From contig NZ_RYZR01000003.1 of the NCBI RefSeq assembly GCF_003977615.1, positions 620,001-684,000 of the forward strand: DNA of 64,000 bases, in the 5' to 3' direction. Positions within the stretch are counted from its first letter, which is position 1, and the number at the start of each line of letters is the position of its first letter. Both the position numbers and the translations under genes were made by a program. The notes under the pieces are model-generated. The model saw only the letters and a list, made by a program, of their open reading frames with translations, was not told the DNA's origin and did no database searches. Shown piece after piece: positions 36,185-43,138 of the stretch. The DNA comes from Dyella dinghuensis. GTDB lineage: Bacteria > Pseudomonadota > Gammaproteobacteria > Xanthomonadales > Rhodanobacteraceae.

Positions 36185-37227
36185 AGTTCGCTTTCTACAT
36201 TGCCGCCGCAGTGATGATCGCTGTGGCGCTCGCATTGCTGTTGATTCCCTTGCTGCGGCACGGCCGACGTACGGGTCGTTCGCGCAGCGTGTTCGCGCTG
36301 ATGCTGGTTATCGCGCTCGTTGTTCCGCTCGGCACAGCAGGTGTGTATCAGCTGATCGGCACGCCGTCCGCGATCGACAATGTGCCCACGCAAGCGCAGG
36401 CCGGCATGGACATCCACAAGGCGCTCGACGAGTTGCGTGCACATCTGGTCGCCACACCCAAGGACGCACAAGGCTGGCTGCTGCTGGCGCAAGCCGAAAC
36501 GGAAATGCAGCAACCCGATCAAGCGCGTGATGCGTACGATCATGTGCTGCAGCTGACGCCCAATGACACCAACGCGATGGTTGGCTGGGCCGAGGCCGAC
36601 GCGGCATCGCGCACCGATCATCGCATCGAAGGCCGTGCACGCGATCTATTGCTGCAAGCCGTAAAGCTTGCTCCGGATAATCAGCGGGGGCTCTGGCTGC
36701 TTGGCATCAGCGATTTCCAGCAAGGCCAATATGCCGACGCCGCCGCAACGTGGCGAATCCTGCAACCGCAATTGCAGCCGGGATCCACCGTGGCGCAAGC
36801 AGTCGCGCAGCAAATCGCGATGGCCGACGCACGCGTAAGTGGCAAGTCCGATCCCACGGAACACCCCGCCAACACGCAGGAGCCTGCCTTGCAGGTGAAC
36901 GTATCTCTGGCGCCTTCACTCAAGAACAAGCTTAAGGCAGGCGACACGCTCTTCGTCTACGCCAAAGCCGAAAACGGCCCGCCCATGCCACTCGCGGTCG
37001 CGCGCCTCGATGCAAGCAAGCTTCCGACGACGGTGACGCTTACGGATGCCATGAGCATGGTGCCGGCGATGAAGCTGTCGTCCACCCCGAATGTTTTCGT
37101 CGGCGCGCGAATCAGCCATAGTGGACAGGCTATCGCGCAGGCCGGCGATCTCGAAGGAGATGCCGGCGTGGTTGCGGTGGACAGCACGACACCCATCAAC
37201 ATTGTGATTGATAAGGTGCACAACTAG
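36181..37227 (+). CDS. ccmI: Cytochrome c maturation protein CcmI
   Basis: A 348-aa apocytochrome c chaperone. Two N-terminal helices (about residues 4-20 and 38-58) are followed by TPR repeats (about 80-210, e.g. GWLLLAQAETEMQQPDQA) and the C-terminal CcmI/CycH domain (about 240-348, e.g. KLKAGDTLFVYAKAENGPP). The start is GTG 36181, overlapping the ccmH TGA. Last gene of the ccm operon; the MetX-family gene begins 9 bp later. Confidence 0.93.
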   Translation: MKFAFYIAAAVMIAVALALLLIPLLRHGRRTGRSRSVFALMLVIALVVPLGTAGVYQLIGTPSAIDNVPTQAQAGMDIHKALDELRAHLVATPKDAQGWLLLAQAETEMQQPDQARDAYDHVLQLTPNDTNAMVGWAEADAASRTDHRIEGRARDLLLQAVKLAPDNQRGLWLLGISDFQQGQYADAAATWRILQPQLQPGSTVAQAVAQQIAMADARVSGKSDPTEHPANTQEPALQVNVSLAPSLKNKLKAGDTLFVYAKAENGPPMPLAVARLDASKLPTTVTLTDAMSMVPAMKLSSTPNVFVGARISHSGQAIAQAGDLEGDAGVVAVDSTTPINIVIDKVHN

Positions 37228-37236
37228 GGAACGGTT

Positions 37237-38337
37237 ATGAGCGACGCACGCCAATACTTCCAGCTGCCGACGCCCTTCGCGATGAAGCGTGGCGGCTCGC
37301 TGCATGGCGCGCATGTCGCTTATGAAACGTGGGGCACATTGAGTGCCGAACGTGATAATGCGCTGCTGATCCTCACCGGCCTGTCCCCGAGTGCACACGC
37401 GGCGGCGAACGACATCGATCCTTCGCCCGGCTGGTGGGAAGAGATGATCGGCCCCGGCAAGGCCATCGACACATCACGCTGGTTTGTGATCTGCGTGAAT
37501 TCACTCGGCAGCGACAAAGGTTCCACCTGCCCTGCTTCGATCGATCCGGCCACCGGTGAGCCTTATCGGCTGACTTTCCCCGATCTCTCGCTGGAAGATG
37601 TTGCTCATGCATCGCACGCGATGGTCACAAGCCTGGGCATCGACAAACTCGCCTGCCTGATCGGCTGCTCGATGGGCGGCATGAGTGCGCTGGCTTACAT
37701 GCTGCTGCATCCCGGTAGCGTGCGTACACATATCAGTGTGGATACCGCGCCGCAAGCGCAACCGTTCGCCATCGCCATCCGCTCGTTGCAACGCGAAGCG
37801 ATCCGCCTCGATCCGCACTGGAACGATGGCCAGTACGACAACGAGCGCTATCCCGATATCGGCATGAGCATTGCGCGCAAGCTTGGCGTGATTACGTATC
37901 GCTCCGCAATGGAATGGAACGGACGCTTCGCACGTATCCGGCTCGACCCGGAGCAACGAGAAGATCAGCCGTTCGGCTTCGAATTTCAGGTCGAGTCGTA
38001 TCTGGAAGGACACGCGCAACGTTTTGTGCGCACCTTCGACCCCAACAGCTATCTCTATCTGTCGCGCGCGAGCGACTGGTTCGATATTTCCGAATACGGA
38101 AACGGTAGCGTGCTCGAAGGCTTGAAGCGCATCCACATCGAGCAGGCGCTGGTGATTGGCGTCAGCACCGACATCCTGTTTCCGCTGGAGCAGCAGGAGC
38201 AGATTGCAGAGGGTCTGGAAGCGGCGGGTGCGAACGTGCAATTCGTGGCCCTGGATTCACCGCAAGGCCACGACGCCTTTCTGGTCGACATCGAAAACTA
38301 CAGCCGCGCCATTGGCGGCTTCCTGTCGCGGCTTTAA
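37237..38337 (+). CDS. MetX-family acyltransferase, probably serine O-succinyltransferase
   Basis: A 366-aa alpha/beta-hydrolase of the MetX family. The nucleophile elbow is LIGCSMGGMSALAYML near residue 147; the catalytic His is in SPQGHDAFLVD near 347. Substrate-pocket motifs read SLGSDKGSTCPASIDPATG, where homoserine acetyltransferases have GGCxGSTGPSS. As I recall the family, Xanthomonadales members with this pattern use succinyl-CoA and L-serine (cysXS type) rather than homoserine. It would then feed cysteine synthesis. The alternative is homoserine O-acyltransferase. Confidence 0.8.
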   Translation: MSDARQYFQLPTPFAMKRGGSLHGAHVAYETWGTLSAERDNALLILTGLSPSAHAAANDIDPSPGWWEEMIGPGKAIDTSRWFVICVNSLGSDKGSTCPASIDPATGEPYRLTFPDLSLEDVAHASHAMVTSLGIDKLACLIGCSMGGMSALAYMLLHPGSVRTHISVDTAPQAQPFAIAIRSLQREAIRLDPHWNDGQYDNERYPDIGMSIARKLGVITYRSAMEWNGRFARIRLDPEQREDQPFGFEFQVESYLEGHAQRFVRTFDPNSYLYLSRASDWFDISEYGNGSVLEGLKRIHIEQALVIGVSTDILFPLEQQEQIAEGLEAAGANVQFVALDSPQGHDAFLVDIENYSRAIGGFLSRL

Positions 38338-38651
38338 AGCGCGATCGGTTCGAAATCCGCGAACATCGCCTCGGCTTCGGGCAGCTCCCGCAGCGGTACG
38401 TAATCGCAGGCGTTGCCAAAACGCTCCCACAATTCCACCACGCGAGGACTGGAGTGCGCCGCTTCAATCGCGCCGTCCTCCCATTCGAATACTTCGACCA
38501 CGGTGCCGTCTTTGGCGCGCATCGCCTGCGCCGGGCGATTCGTCACCAGACCCAAGGCTTTCAGGCACGGCACGTGTTCGCGCACCAGCACGTCCAGCTC
38601 TGCCTCGCACCCCGGTTTCGGACGGTACGCTACAATGACCATTCTTCCCAT
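38334..38651 (-). CDS. Antibiotic biosynthesis monooxygenase (ABM)-like protein
   Basis: A 105-aa single-domain ferredoxin-like protein opening MGRMVIVAYRPKPGCEAELD and containing VVEVFEWEDGAIEAAHSS, as in ABM/Dabb-type dimeric alpha-beta barrels. There are no cofactor residues to name. It converges on the MetX-family gene with 4 bp overlapping stops. Function unknown; a start at the fourth residue (MVIVAY) is possible. Confidence 0.7.
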   Translation of the reverse strand: MGRMVIVAYRPKPGCEAELDVLVREHVPCLKALGLVTNRPAQAMRAKDGTVVEVFEWEDGAIEAAHSSPRVVELWERFGNACDYVPLRELPEAEAMFADFEPIAL

Positions 38652-38778
38652 GGACGCCCCCTTCGGGCCTGATCAGGCACCGATCGGAGTAGGCTAGCAG
38701 AGAAGCCTTAGCTGGGCTTCAGCCGGTTCGTTTTTCAATAGGGTTGTGTTGCAACCCCTGGATTTACCCGAGACCACC

Positions 38779-39360
38779 ATGCTCACCAAGGAATTCCCCG
38801 GCTGTCAGACGTTGATCGATGCTATCGACGAGGCAATTGCCCAACCGTCCACGCCCGCGATCACCGACAGTCTTCGCAACAGTCTCTGCAAGCTGATTCG
38901 CAGCAAGGAAATTACCCTGCCCGAATGCGTGTTCGAAACCGCGCAGGGCCGTTACGCCCGCCGCGAGCTTTATCACAGCGACGAACACGGCTATTGCGTG
39001 GTTGCGATGACGTGGGGTCCCGGCCAGGGCACCCCGATCCACGACCACTGCGGCATGTGGTGCGTGGAAGGCGTCTGGAGCGGCGCGCTGGAAGTCGTGC
39101 AGTACGAGCAACTGGCTGGCGAAGGCGATCTGTACCGCTTCCAGCCCGTCGGCTCGATCCAGGCAGGCCCGGGTTCCGCGGGCAGCCTGATCCCGCCGCA
39201 CGAGTACCACACGATCCGCAACCCCAGCGACGACACCGTCGCCGTGAGCCTGCACATCTACTCCGGCAACATGACCCACTGCGCCGTCTTCCAGCCCAAG
39301 GGCACGGATCACTGCTACGAGCGCTCGGACCGTCAACTGAGTCTCGACCCGGTCAATTGA
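38779..39360 (+). CDS. Cysteine dioxygenase family protein
   Basis: A 193-aa cupin thiol dioxygenase. The iron ligands are in TPIHDHCGMWCVEGVWSG (about residues 85-102, two His) and IPPHEYHTIRN (about 140-150). These enzymes convert cysteine to cysteine sulfinate, or 3-mercaptopropionate to its sulfinate; the sequence alone does not decide. Start at MLTKEFPG (38779); a start at 38746 is possible. It lies close to the sulfur-metabolism acyltransferase gene. Confidence 0.85.
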   Translation: MLTKEFPGCQTLIDAIDEAIAQPSTPAITDSLRNSLCKLIRSKEITLPECVFETAQGRYARRELYHSDEHGYCVVAMTWGPGQGTPIHDHCGMWCVEGVWSGALEVVQYEQLAGEGDLYRFQPVGSIQAGPGSAGSLIPPHEYHTIRNPSDDTVAVSLHIYSGNMTHCAVFQPKGTDHCYERSDRQLSLDPVN

Positions 39361-39372
39361 ACCCGGCATAAT
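39344..39372 (+). promoter_or_regulatory. Sigma70-like promoter of tRNA-Leu
   Basis: TCGACC (39344-39349), 17-bp spacer, CATAAT (39367-39372). It overlaps the last codons of the dioxygenase gene and would start transcription near 39379, 9 bp before the tRNA. Confidence 0.55.
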
Positions 39373-39387
39373 AGGCGTTCTATCTGG

Positions 39388-39473
39388 GCCGGTGTGGCGG
39401 AATGGTAGACGCGGTGGACTCAAAATCCACTGGCAGCGATGTCGTGTAGGTTCGAGTCCTATCACCGGTACCA
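39388..39473 (+). tRNA. tRNA-Leu(CAA)
   Basis: Starts GCCGGTGTGGCGGAATGG and ends CACCGGTACCA, with an encoded CCA. The anticodon stem GTGGA/TCCAC encloses loop CTCAAAA, anticodon CAA, reading UUG. The variable arm TGGCAGCGATGTCGTG makes it class II. Its 3' part (39417-39470) is duplicated exactly at 40967-41020. A terminator follows directly. Confidence 0.96.
39417..39470 (+). repeat. Left 54-bp direct repeat (att-like) inside tRNA-Leu
   Basis: Runs from the anticodon stem to the discriminator base. Identical over 54 bp to 40967-41020, 1550 bp away. Such tRNA 3'-end duplications mark integration sites of tyrosine-recombinase elements. Confidence 0.9.
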
Positions 39474-39476
39474 CTT

Positions 39477-39503
39477 AAAAAACGCGCGCTTAGCGCGTTT
39501 TTT
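39477..39503 (+). terminator. Rho-independent terminator after tRNA-Leu
   Basis: AAAAAACGCG, loop CGCTTAG, CGCGTTTTTT: a stem that includes A/T flanks, 4 bp after the tRNA 3' end. It lies inside the inserted segment, so the element supplies this terminator. Confidence 0.85.
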
Positions 39504-39528
39504 ATTGCCCGAAATGCGCGAGAATTTT

Positions 39529-39556
39529 GGTCCGCAATCTCGAATTATTGCGGACC
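39529..39556. repeat. Inverted repeat GGTCCGCAAT, left end of mini-island
   Basis: GGTCCGCAAT (39529-39538), 8-bp spacer, ATTGCGGACC (39547-39556): perfect 10-bp arms. The same arms recur near the right end at 40853-40923 with a longer spacer. Confidence 0.8.
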
Positions 39557-39653
39557 GAACACTGAATCCGGTTGTGGCCGCACATATCGATCGATGTGAT
39601 AAATGCGACTTCGATGGCATTGTTGTCGAGCAGTTTTATCGGCAAGCTGGTTG

Positions 39654-39679
39654 TGTCCGCTTTCGACCCAGAGCGGACA
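39654..39679. repeat. 26-bp palindrome, copy 1 (before GNAT gene)
   Basis: TGTCCGCT-TTCGACCCAG-AGCGGACA, perfect 8-bp arms with a 10-bp spacer. A second small palindrome, ATGGC-AAA-GCCAT, abuts it. Similar TGTCCGCT...AGCGGACA elements are dispersed in many proteobacterial genomes. Confidence 0.85.
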
Positions 39680-39763
39680 TGGCAAAGCCATGTTTTAGTC
39701 GCGATGAATATGTTTGAAAAAGCTAATCTACGAAACACTCGGCAAGATTGATACGAGGTTCGT

Positions 39764-40201
39764 ATGGCGGAGACCGCGGTTGTCCGTAGGGCACATAAGA
39801 GAGATGCGGAGCAGATTGCTGCTTGCCTCTCATCTCTGGGGTATGGAACTACCTCTGCGCTGGTTCAAGTAAAGCTGGATGGGATTGACGATTCGCGGAG
39901 GGATGTGGTCTTTGTCTGCCAGTTCGGAGATTCGGTGGTTGGCGTCGTTAGCTTGCATGCGATTCCGTTGTTTCATACCTCGGGCGAACTAGTTCGAATC
40001 ACCTCACTTGCTGTATTAGAGGGATGGTTCCGGAAAGGCGTCGGCGCCATGCTCATTGAGGCTTCCGAACGATGGGGCTGGTCAGTTGGGGCTGCTCGTA
40101 TAGAAGTCACAAGTGGCGATCATCGCGATGGCGCACATCGTTTTTACGAGGCAATGGGATATTTCATGACCGAACGTCGCTTTATCAAGTCGCGTCCGTA
40201 G
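39764..40201 (+). CDS. GNAT-family N-acetyltransferase
   Basis: A 145-aa acetyltransferase fold. The central strand/acetyl-CoA loop reads RITSLAVLEGWFRKGVGAML (about residues 77-96), with the pyrophosphate-binding motif shifted to FRKGVG, and the C-terminal HRFYEAMGYFMTERRF typical of GNATs. The substrate is unknown. An RBS (ACGAGG) precedes ATG 39764. Lower GC and codon use unlike its neighbours agree with its place in the tRNA-Leu mini-island, framed by 26-bp palindromes. Confidence 0.88.
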   Translation: MAETAVVRRAHKRDAEQIAACLSSLGYGTTSALVQVKLDGIDDSRRDVVFVCQFGDSVVGVVSLHAIPLFHTSGELVRITSLAVLEGWFRKGVGAMLIEASERWGWSVGAARIEVTSGDHRDGAHRFYEAMGYFMTERRFIKSRP

Positions 40202-40212
40202 CCGATTTATCA

Positions 40213-40238
40213 TGTCCGCTTTCGACCCATAGCGGACA
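40213..40238. repeat. 26-bp palindrome, copy 2 (between GNAT and DUF1428 genes)
   Basis: TGTCCGCT-TTCGACCCAT-AGCGGACA, one base different from copy 1 in the spacer. It starts 12 bp after the GNAT stop codon. Confidence 0.85.
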
Positions 40239-40334
40239 GTTTCTCCAGATATCTCGTGTCGATCCCGTAATCTCCCATTCGTCGCATCCATGAAACTGAC
40301 CATGTCGGTCACGCTTCACGCTGAGGAGACAGTT

Positions 40335-40691
40335 ATGTCCTATATCGACGGTTTTGTGATCGCGGTGCCCAAAGCCAACCGCGAGAAGTTCATCGTGCAC
40401 GCCCGAACTTTTGACGCTATTTTTGTGGAGTTCGGCGCCATCCGGGTGATGGAGTGCTGGGGCGAGGACGTGCCCGACGGCAAGCTCACCGATTTCCGCC
40501 GCGCCGTGCAGGCGACGCAGGACGAATCCGTGGTGTTTTCTTGGGTGGAATGGCCCGACAAGGCCGCTCGCGATGCCGGCATGGCGAAATTCATGCAAGA
40601 CCCGCGCATGAAGGCCGCAGCCGACTGTCCTTTCGATGGCAAGCGCATGATCTTTGGCGGCTTCGAGTCGGTAGTTAGCCTGCCGGACTAG
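40335..40691 (+). CDS. DUF1428 (YbaA-like) protein
   Basis: A 118-aa cytoplasmic protein of the DUF1428/YbaA family: MSYIDGFVIAVPKANREKF at the start, then VMECWGEDVPDGKLTDF and VVFSWVEWPDKAARDAG, ending CPFDGKRMIFGGFE. It probably forms a dimeric alpha/beta barrel. Function unknown. ATG 40335 follows GAGGAG; an in-frame Met at 40290 is less likely. Second cargo gene of the mini-island; its GC is closer to the chromosome than that of the GNAT gene. Confidence 0.9.
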   Translation: MSYIDGFVIAVPKANREKFIVHARTFDAIFVEFGAIRVMECWGEDVPDGKLTDFRRAVQATQDESVVFSWVEWPDKAARDAGMAKFMQDPRMKAAADCPFDGKRMIFGGFESVVSLPD

Positions 40692-40723
40692 GGGGGCTTT
40701 GCGCTGCGCGCCTTTCAAAGCAA

Positions 40724-40749
40724 CGTCCGCTTTCGACCCAGAGCGTACA
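40724..40749. repeat. 26-bp palindrome, copy 3 (after DUF1428 gene)
   Basis: CGTCCGCT-TTCGACCCAG-AGCGTACA: same element with two arm changes. It lies 32 bp after the DUF1428 stop. Confidence 0.8.
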
Positions 40750-40852
40750 TAAAAGAACCGAGTTCGGCGGACCACTTACGGTGCCCATAGTGCTGCGAAC
40801 CGTATGCGAAATGCCCCACGAGCTGGGGAAGCCGGCCCTGCTCCCGATTTCC

Positions 40853-40923
40853 GGTCCGCAATTATTTTCCCGCCCTTGTGCACCAACGGCTTCGGGAAGC
40901 TATCAAACATTCAATTGCGGACC
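40853..40923. repeat. Inverted repeat GGTCCGCAATT, right end of mini-island
   Basis: GGTCCGCAATT (40853-40863) and AATTGCGGACC (40913-40923), 11-bp arms separated by 49 bp. It matches the arms at 39529-39556. No gene is visible from 40692 to 40966. Confidence 0.75.
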
Positions 40924-40966
40924 GAAATTTCCTTTAGGCTGTTGATGTGCAAGCATTTATGAGTGT

Positions 40967-41020
40967 GACTCAAAATCCACTGGCAGCGATGTCGTGTAGG
41001 TTCGAGTCCTATCACCGGTA
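40967..41020 (+). repeat. Right 54-bp direct repeat: 3' fragment of tRNA-Leu
   Basis: An exact copy of tRNA-Leu 39417-39470. It lacks the 5' half and the encoded CCA (it reads GGTATCA), so it cannot be a functional tRNA. It marks the far junction of the mini-island. Confidence 0.9.
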
Positions 41021-41075
41021 TCAACAAAGCGCTGTTCCAGCTTGCGAAAGCACAGAGGGAATCGGCAAACAAATC

Positions 41076-41099
41076 AGCCCCGTTCAGCGGGGCTTTTTT
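41076..41099 (+). terminator. Rho-independent terminator
   Basis: AGCCCC-GTTCAGC-GGGGCT followed by TTTTT. It lies 56 bp past the tRNA fragment and was probably the original terminator of tRNA-Leu before insertion. Confidence 0.85.
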
Positions 41100-41210
41100 G
41101 TGCGCCACGTACAGCCGCATGATCGTGCGGGCCGTTGTCATGTAAACGCTTTCATCACACGCCGGATGTATTAAGGTAGAGCCAAAGAAACAAGGGGGTT
41201 TTGCCAGAAC

Positions 41211-42686
41211 ATGATGGTGCTGCTCGCAATCGGATTCATTCTTTTGCACGTAGTGCTCGTCATGCTTATCCCCGCGCACGCCATCGTGGTGTCGTACGCG
41301 TTTCTGATTGCAGCCCCGTTGTTTGCGTCGGCTTTCGCGATACGTCGCTGCATGATCGAGGGTTTCGCGCTGAGCCAGGGTTGGATTCTCGCCGCGCTTA
41401 GCCTGATCTTCTGGACGCTGGGCATGGTTTTCAGCGCTCGCCAGGACATTTTCCTGAGCAACAGCAATCAGGTGCCCGGCGACAGCATGTTGCTTTACAT
41501 CCTGTTCGGGGTACCCATTTCCTACGCGACAGCTGTTGTGGGGGTCTACAGCCGCAGTCGCCTGCAGCGCGGCATTGATGCGGTACTGGTCGCGTCACTT
41601 GGTTATCTCTATTTCGCGCTGACGTTTTCGTGGGTGACGCTGCGTGGTTCTCCCGACGAGTTTTCCACGCGCATGGTTGCGTTGATGTTCGATGTGGAAA
41701 ATGCGTTTCTCGCGATCACGACACTCATCCGCTTCTTCGCCGCGGACATGCTCAGGCAACGCCATTTCTTCGGCACATTGGCTGGCTTGACGTTGCTCTA
41801 CGCTATCACCGCCGCGTATTACAACCATCATGTTGCGTTAGACGTTTCGCCGAATATCGGCAGCGCATACGACGGAATCGTGGACGTACCCTTTCTTGCC
41901 TTCGCCCTGATGACACTGCGCGAGCCTTCGCGCATACCCAAGGCGATCAACCCGCCGCCGGGCCTGGTGCGTTTCGTGCGCATCGGCAGCCCGCTTTTGC
42001 TTTCCCTGGCGGTGCTCACCATTTCCTTGCTGCTGCTGCACAGGCGATTCAACCTCGGCGTTGCCGGCATTCTTGTTGCGGTGTTTGGATACGGCTTGCG
42101 CAGCATCCTTAGCCAAGTGCGTCAGATCGAAATGGAGGACGAGCTGCGTAGTGACCGCACAGCACTCGCTGAGCTCGCCCTGCGCGATAGCTTGACGGGC
42201 GTAGGCAACCGGCGTGCTTTCGAGGAGGCTATCGAAAAGGAGTGGCGTGTCGCGCTGCGTACGCAGCAATCCATTTCATTGCTGCTTGTGGATATCGATT
42301 TCTTCAAGCAATACAACGATCGCTACGGACATCTCGCCGGTGACAAGTGCATCCGTGATATCGCTGCAGCATTGCATGCAGCGCTTCAACGCCCAGCCGA
42401 CTTGGTTGCACGCTATGGAGGAGAGGAGTTTGCCGTCATCCTGCCGGGCACATCCTCATCCGGAGCACGCGAGGTAGCAACGCGCGTCTGCAAGCTTGTG
42501 CGCCAACTCAACATACCACACGACAACAGTCCGCATGGGCGCGCCACCGTCAGCGTAGGTACTTCAACGGTTACACCTAGCGAAGGCACCCTACCGCACG
42601 AGTTGATAGCCGCCACCGATCGCGCTCTGTACGACGCCAAAAACAACGGCCGCAACCGCGTCGAACAAGGCATTCATACGCATTAG
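41211..42686 (+). CDS. Membrane diguanylate cyclase (GGDEF)
   Basis: A 491-aa enzyme that makes cyclic di-GMP from GTP. The N-terminal half (residues 1-305) has about nine hydrophobic helices and no named sensor domain. The GGDEF domain (about 325-485) has the active site RYGGEEFAVILPG, and an intact I-site RPAD lies five residues before it, so product inhibition is expected. The reading starts with ATGATG at 41211. It converges on pgaD with overlapping stops, next to a c-di-GMP-responsive type of polysaccharide operon. Confidence 0.94.
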   Translation: MMVLLAIGFILLHVVLVMLIPAHAIVVSYAFLIAAPLFASAFAIRRCMIEGFALSQGWILAALSLIFWTLGMVFSARQDIFLSNSNQVPGDSMLLYILFGVPISYATAVVGVYSRSRLQRGIDAVLVASLGYLYFALTFSWVTLRGSPDEFSTRMVALMFDVENAFLAITTLIRFFAADMLRQRHFFGTLAGLTLLYAITAAYYNHHVALDVSPNIGSAYDGIVDVPFLAFALMTLREPSRIPKAINPPPGLVRFVRIGSPLLLSLAVLTISLLLLHRRFNLGVAGILVAVFGYGLRSILSQVRQIEMEDELRSDRTALAELALRDSLTGVGNRRAFEEAIEKEWRVALRTQQSISLLLVDIDFFKQYNDRYGHLAGDKCIRDIAAALHAALQRPADLVARYGGEEFAVILPGTSSSGAREVATRVCKLVRQLNIPHDNSPHGRATVSVGTSTVTPSEGTLPHELIAATDRALYDAKNNGRNRVEQGIHTH

Positions 42687-43138
42687 CTGGAAGGCGACCC
42701 TGCGTCGTCCGTCAGAAACATGTGGCCGTTGTCGGTGAAGTGAATGACTGCTCGGCGCCCTGCCCGCAGTTGCCTTGCGGTATTGACCGAAGACGCTAGC
42801 GCAGGTGCCATCTCTGCGATATCCAACGGGCGGTTCGCGCGTCGCTTCTGTTTACCGGAGAAGCGCATACGGTTGTATTGCGACCACGTACCGATGGACA
42901 GCGAGCTTACGAGCGCCACCATCACCACCAGTTTCAAATCGCTGACCGCATGCAGTGGGTGTACCAAACCCAGTTGCTTGTACGCATTATGCATGCCGAG
43001 CAACCATGCGATCGCCGTAAGCACCGGCATCCAAAGCGAAATCCAGAGCGTCCACGCCACCATGGTGATAAATGCGAAAGTGGCTCGTTGCAACGGGCGC
43101 TGATTTTCGGGCTTCTCGATAATGAATTCGGCTTTCAT
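42683..43138 (-). CDS. pgaD: Poly-N-acetylglucosamine biosynthesis protein PgaD
   Basis: A 151-aa inner-membrane partner of PgaC. Two helices (about residues 20-47 and 65-88) are followed by a cytoplasmic tail. In E. coli, c-di-GMP binding across PgaC and PgaD activates polymerisation. The start at MKAEFIIEKP (43138) overlaps the pgaC stop as ATGA. The tail, with ADIAEMAPA-like and HFTDNGHMFL segments, is longer than in E. coli. Confidence 0.85.
   Translation of the reverse strand: MKAEFIIEKPENQRPLQRATFAFITMVAWTLWISLWMPVLTAIAWLLGMHNAYKQLGLVHPLHAVSDLKLVVMVALVSSLSIGTWSQYNRMRFSGKQKRRANRPLDIAEMAPALASSVNTARQLRAGRRAVIHFTDNGHMFLTDDAGSPSS

Larger units (their letters stand above)
39471..41020 (+). 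mobile_element. 1.55-kb mini-island or element remnant at tRNA-Leu
   Basis: DNA between the two 54-bp repeats carries only a GNAT acetyltransferase gene and a DUF1428 gene, together with three copies of a 26-bp palindrome and two larger inverted repeats near the ends. Base composition of the non-coding parts and the GNAT gene is visibly lower in GC than the flanks. No integrase, excisionase or plasmid gene is present. It is therefore either a decayed island or a small element moved by a recombinase in trans. Confidence 0.7.

Noticed and set aside
39654..40749. Reading the 26-bp palindromes as integron attC sites
   Set aside because: They lack the RYYYAAC/GTTRRRY core sites and the length of attC, and no integron integrase or attI is present.
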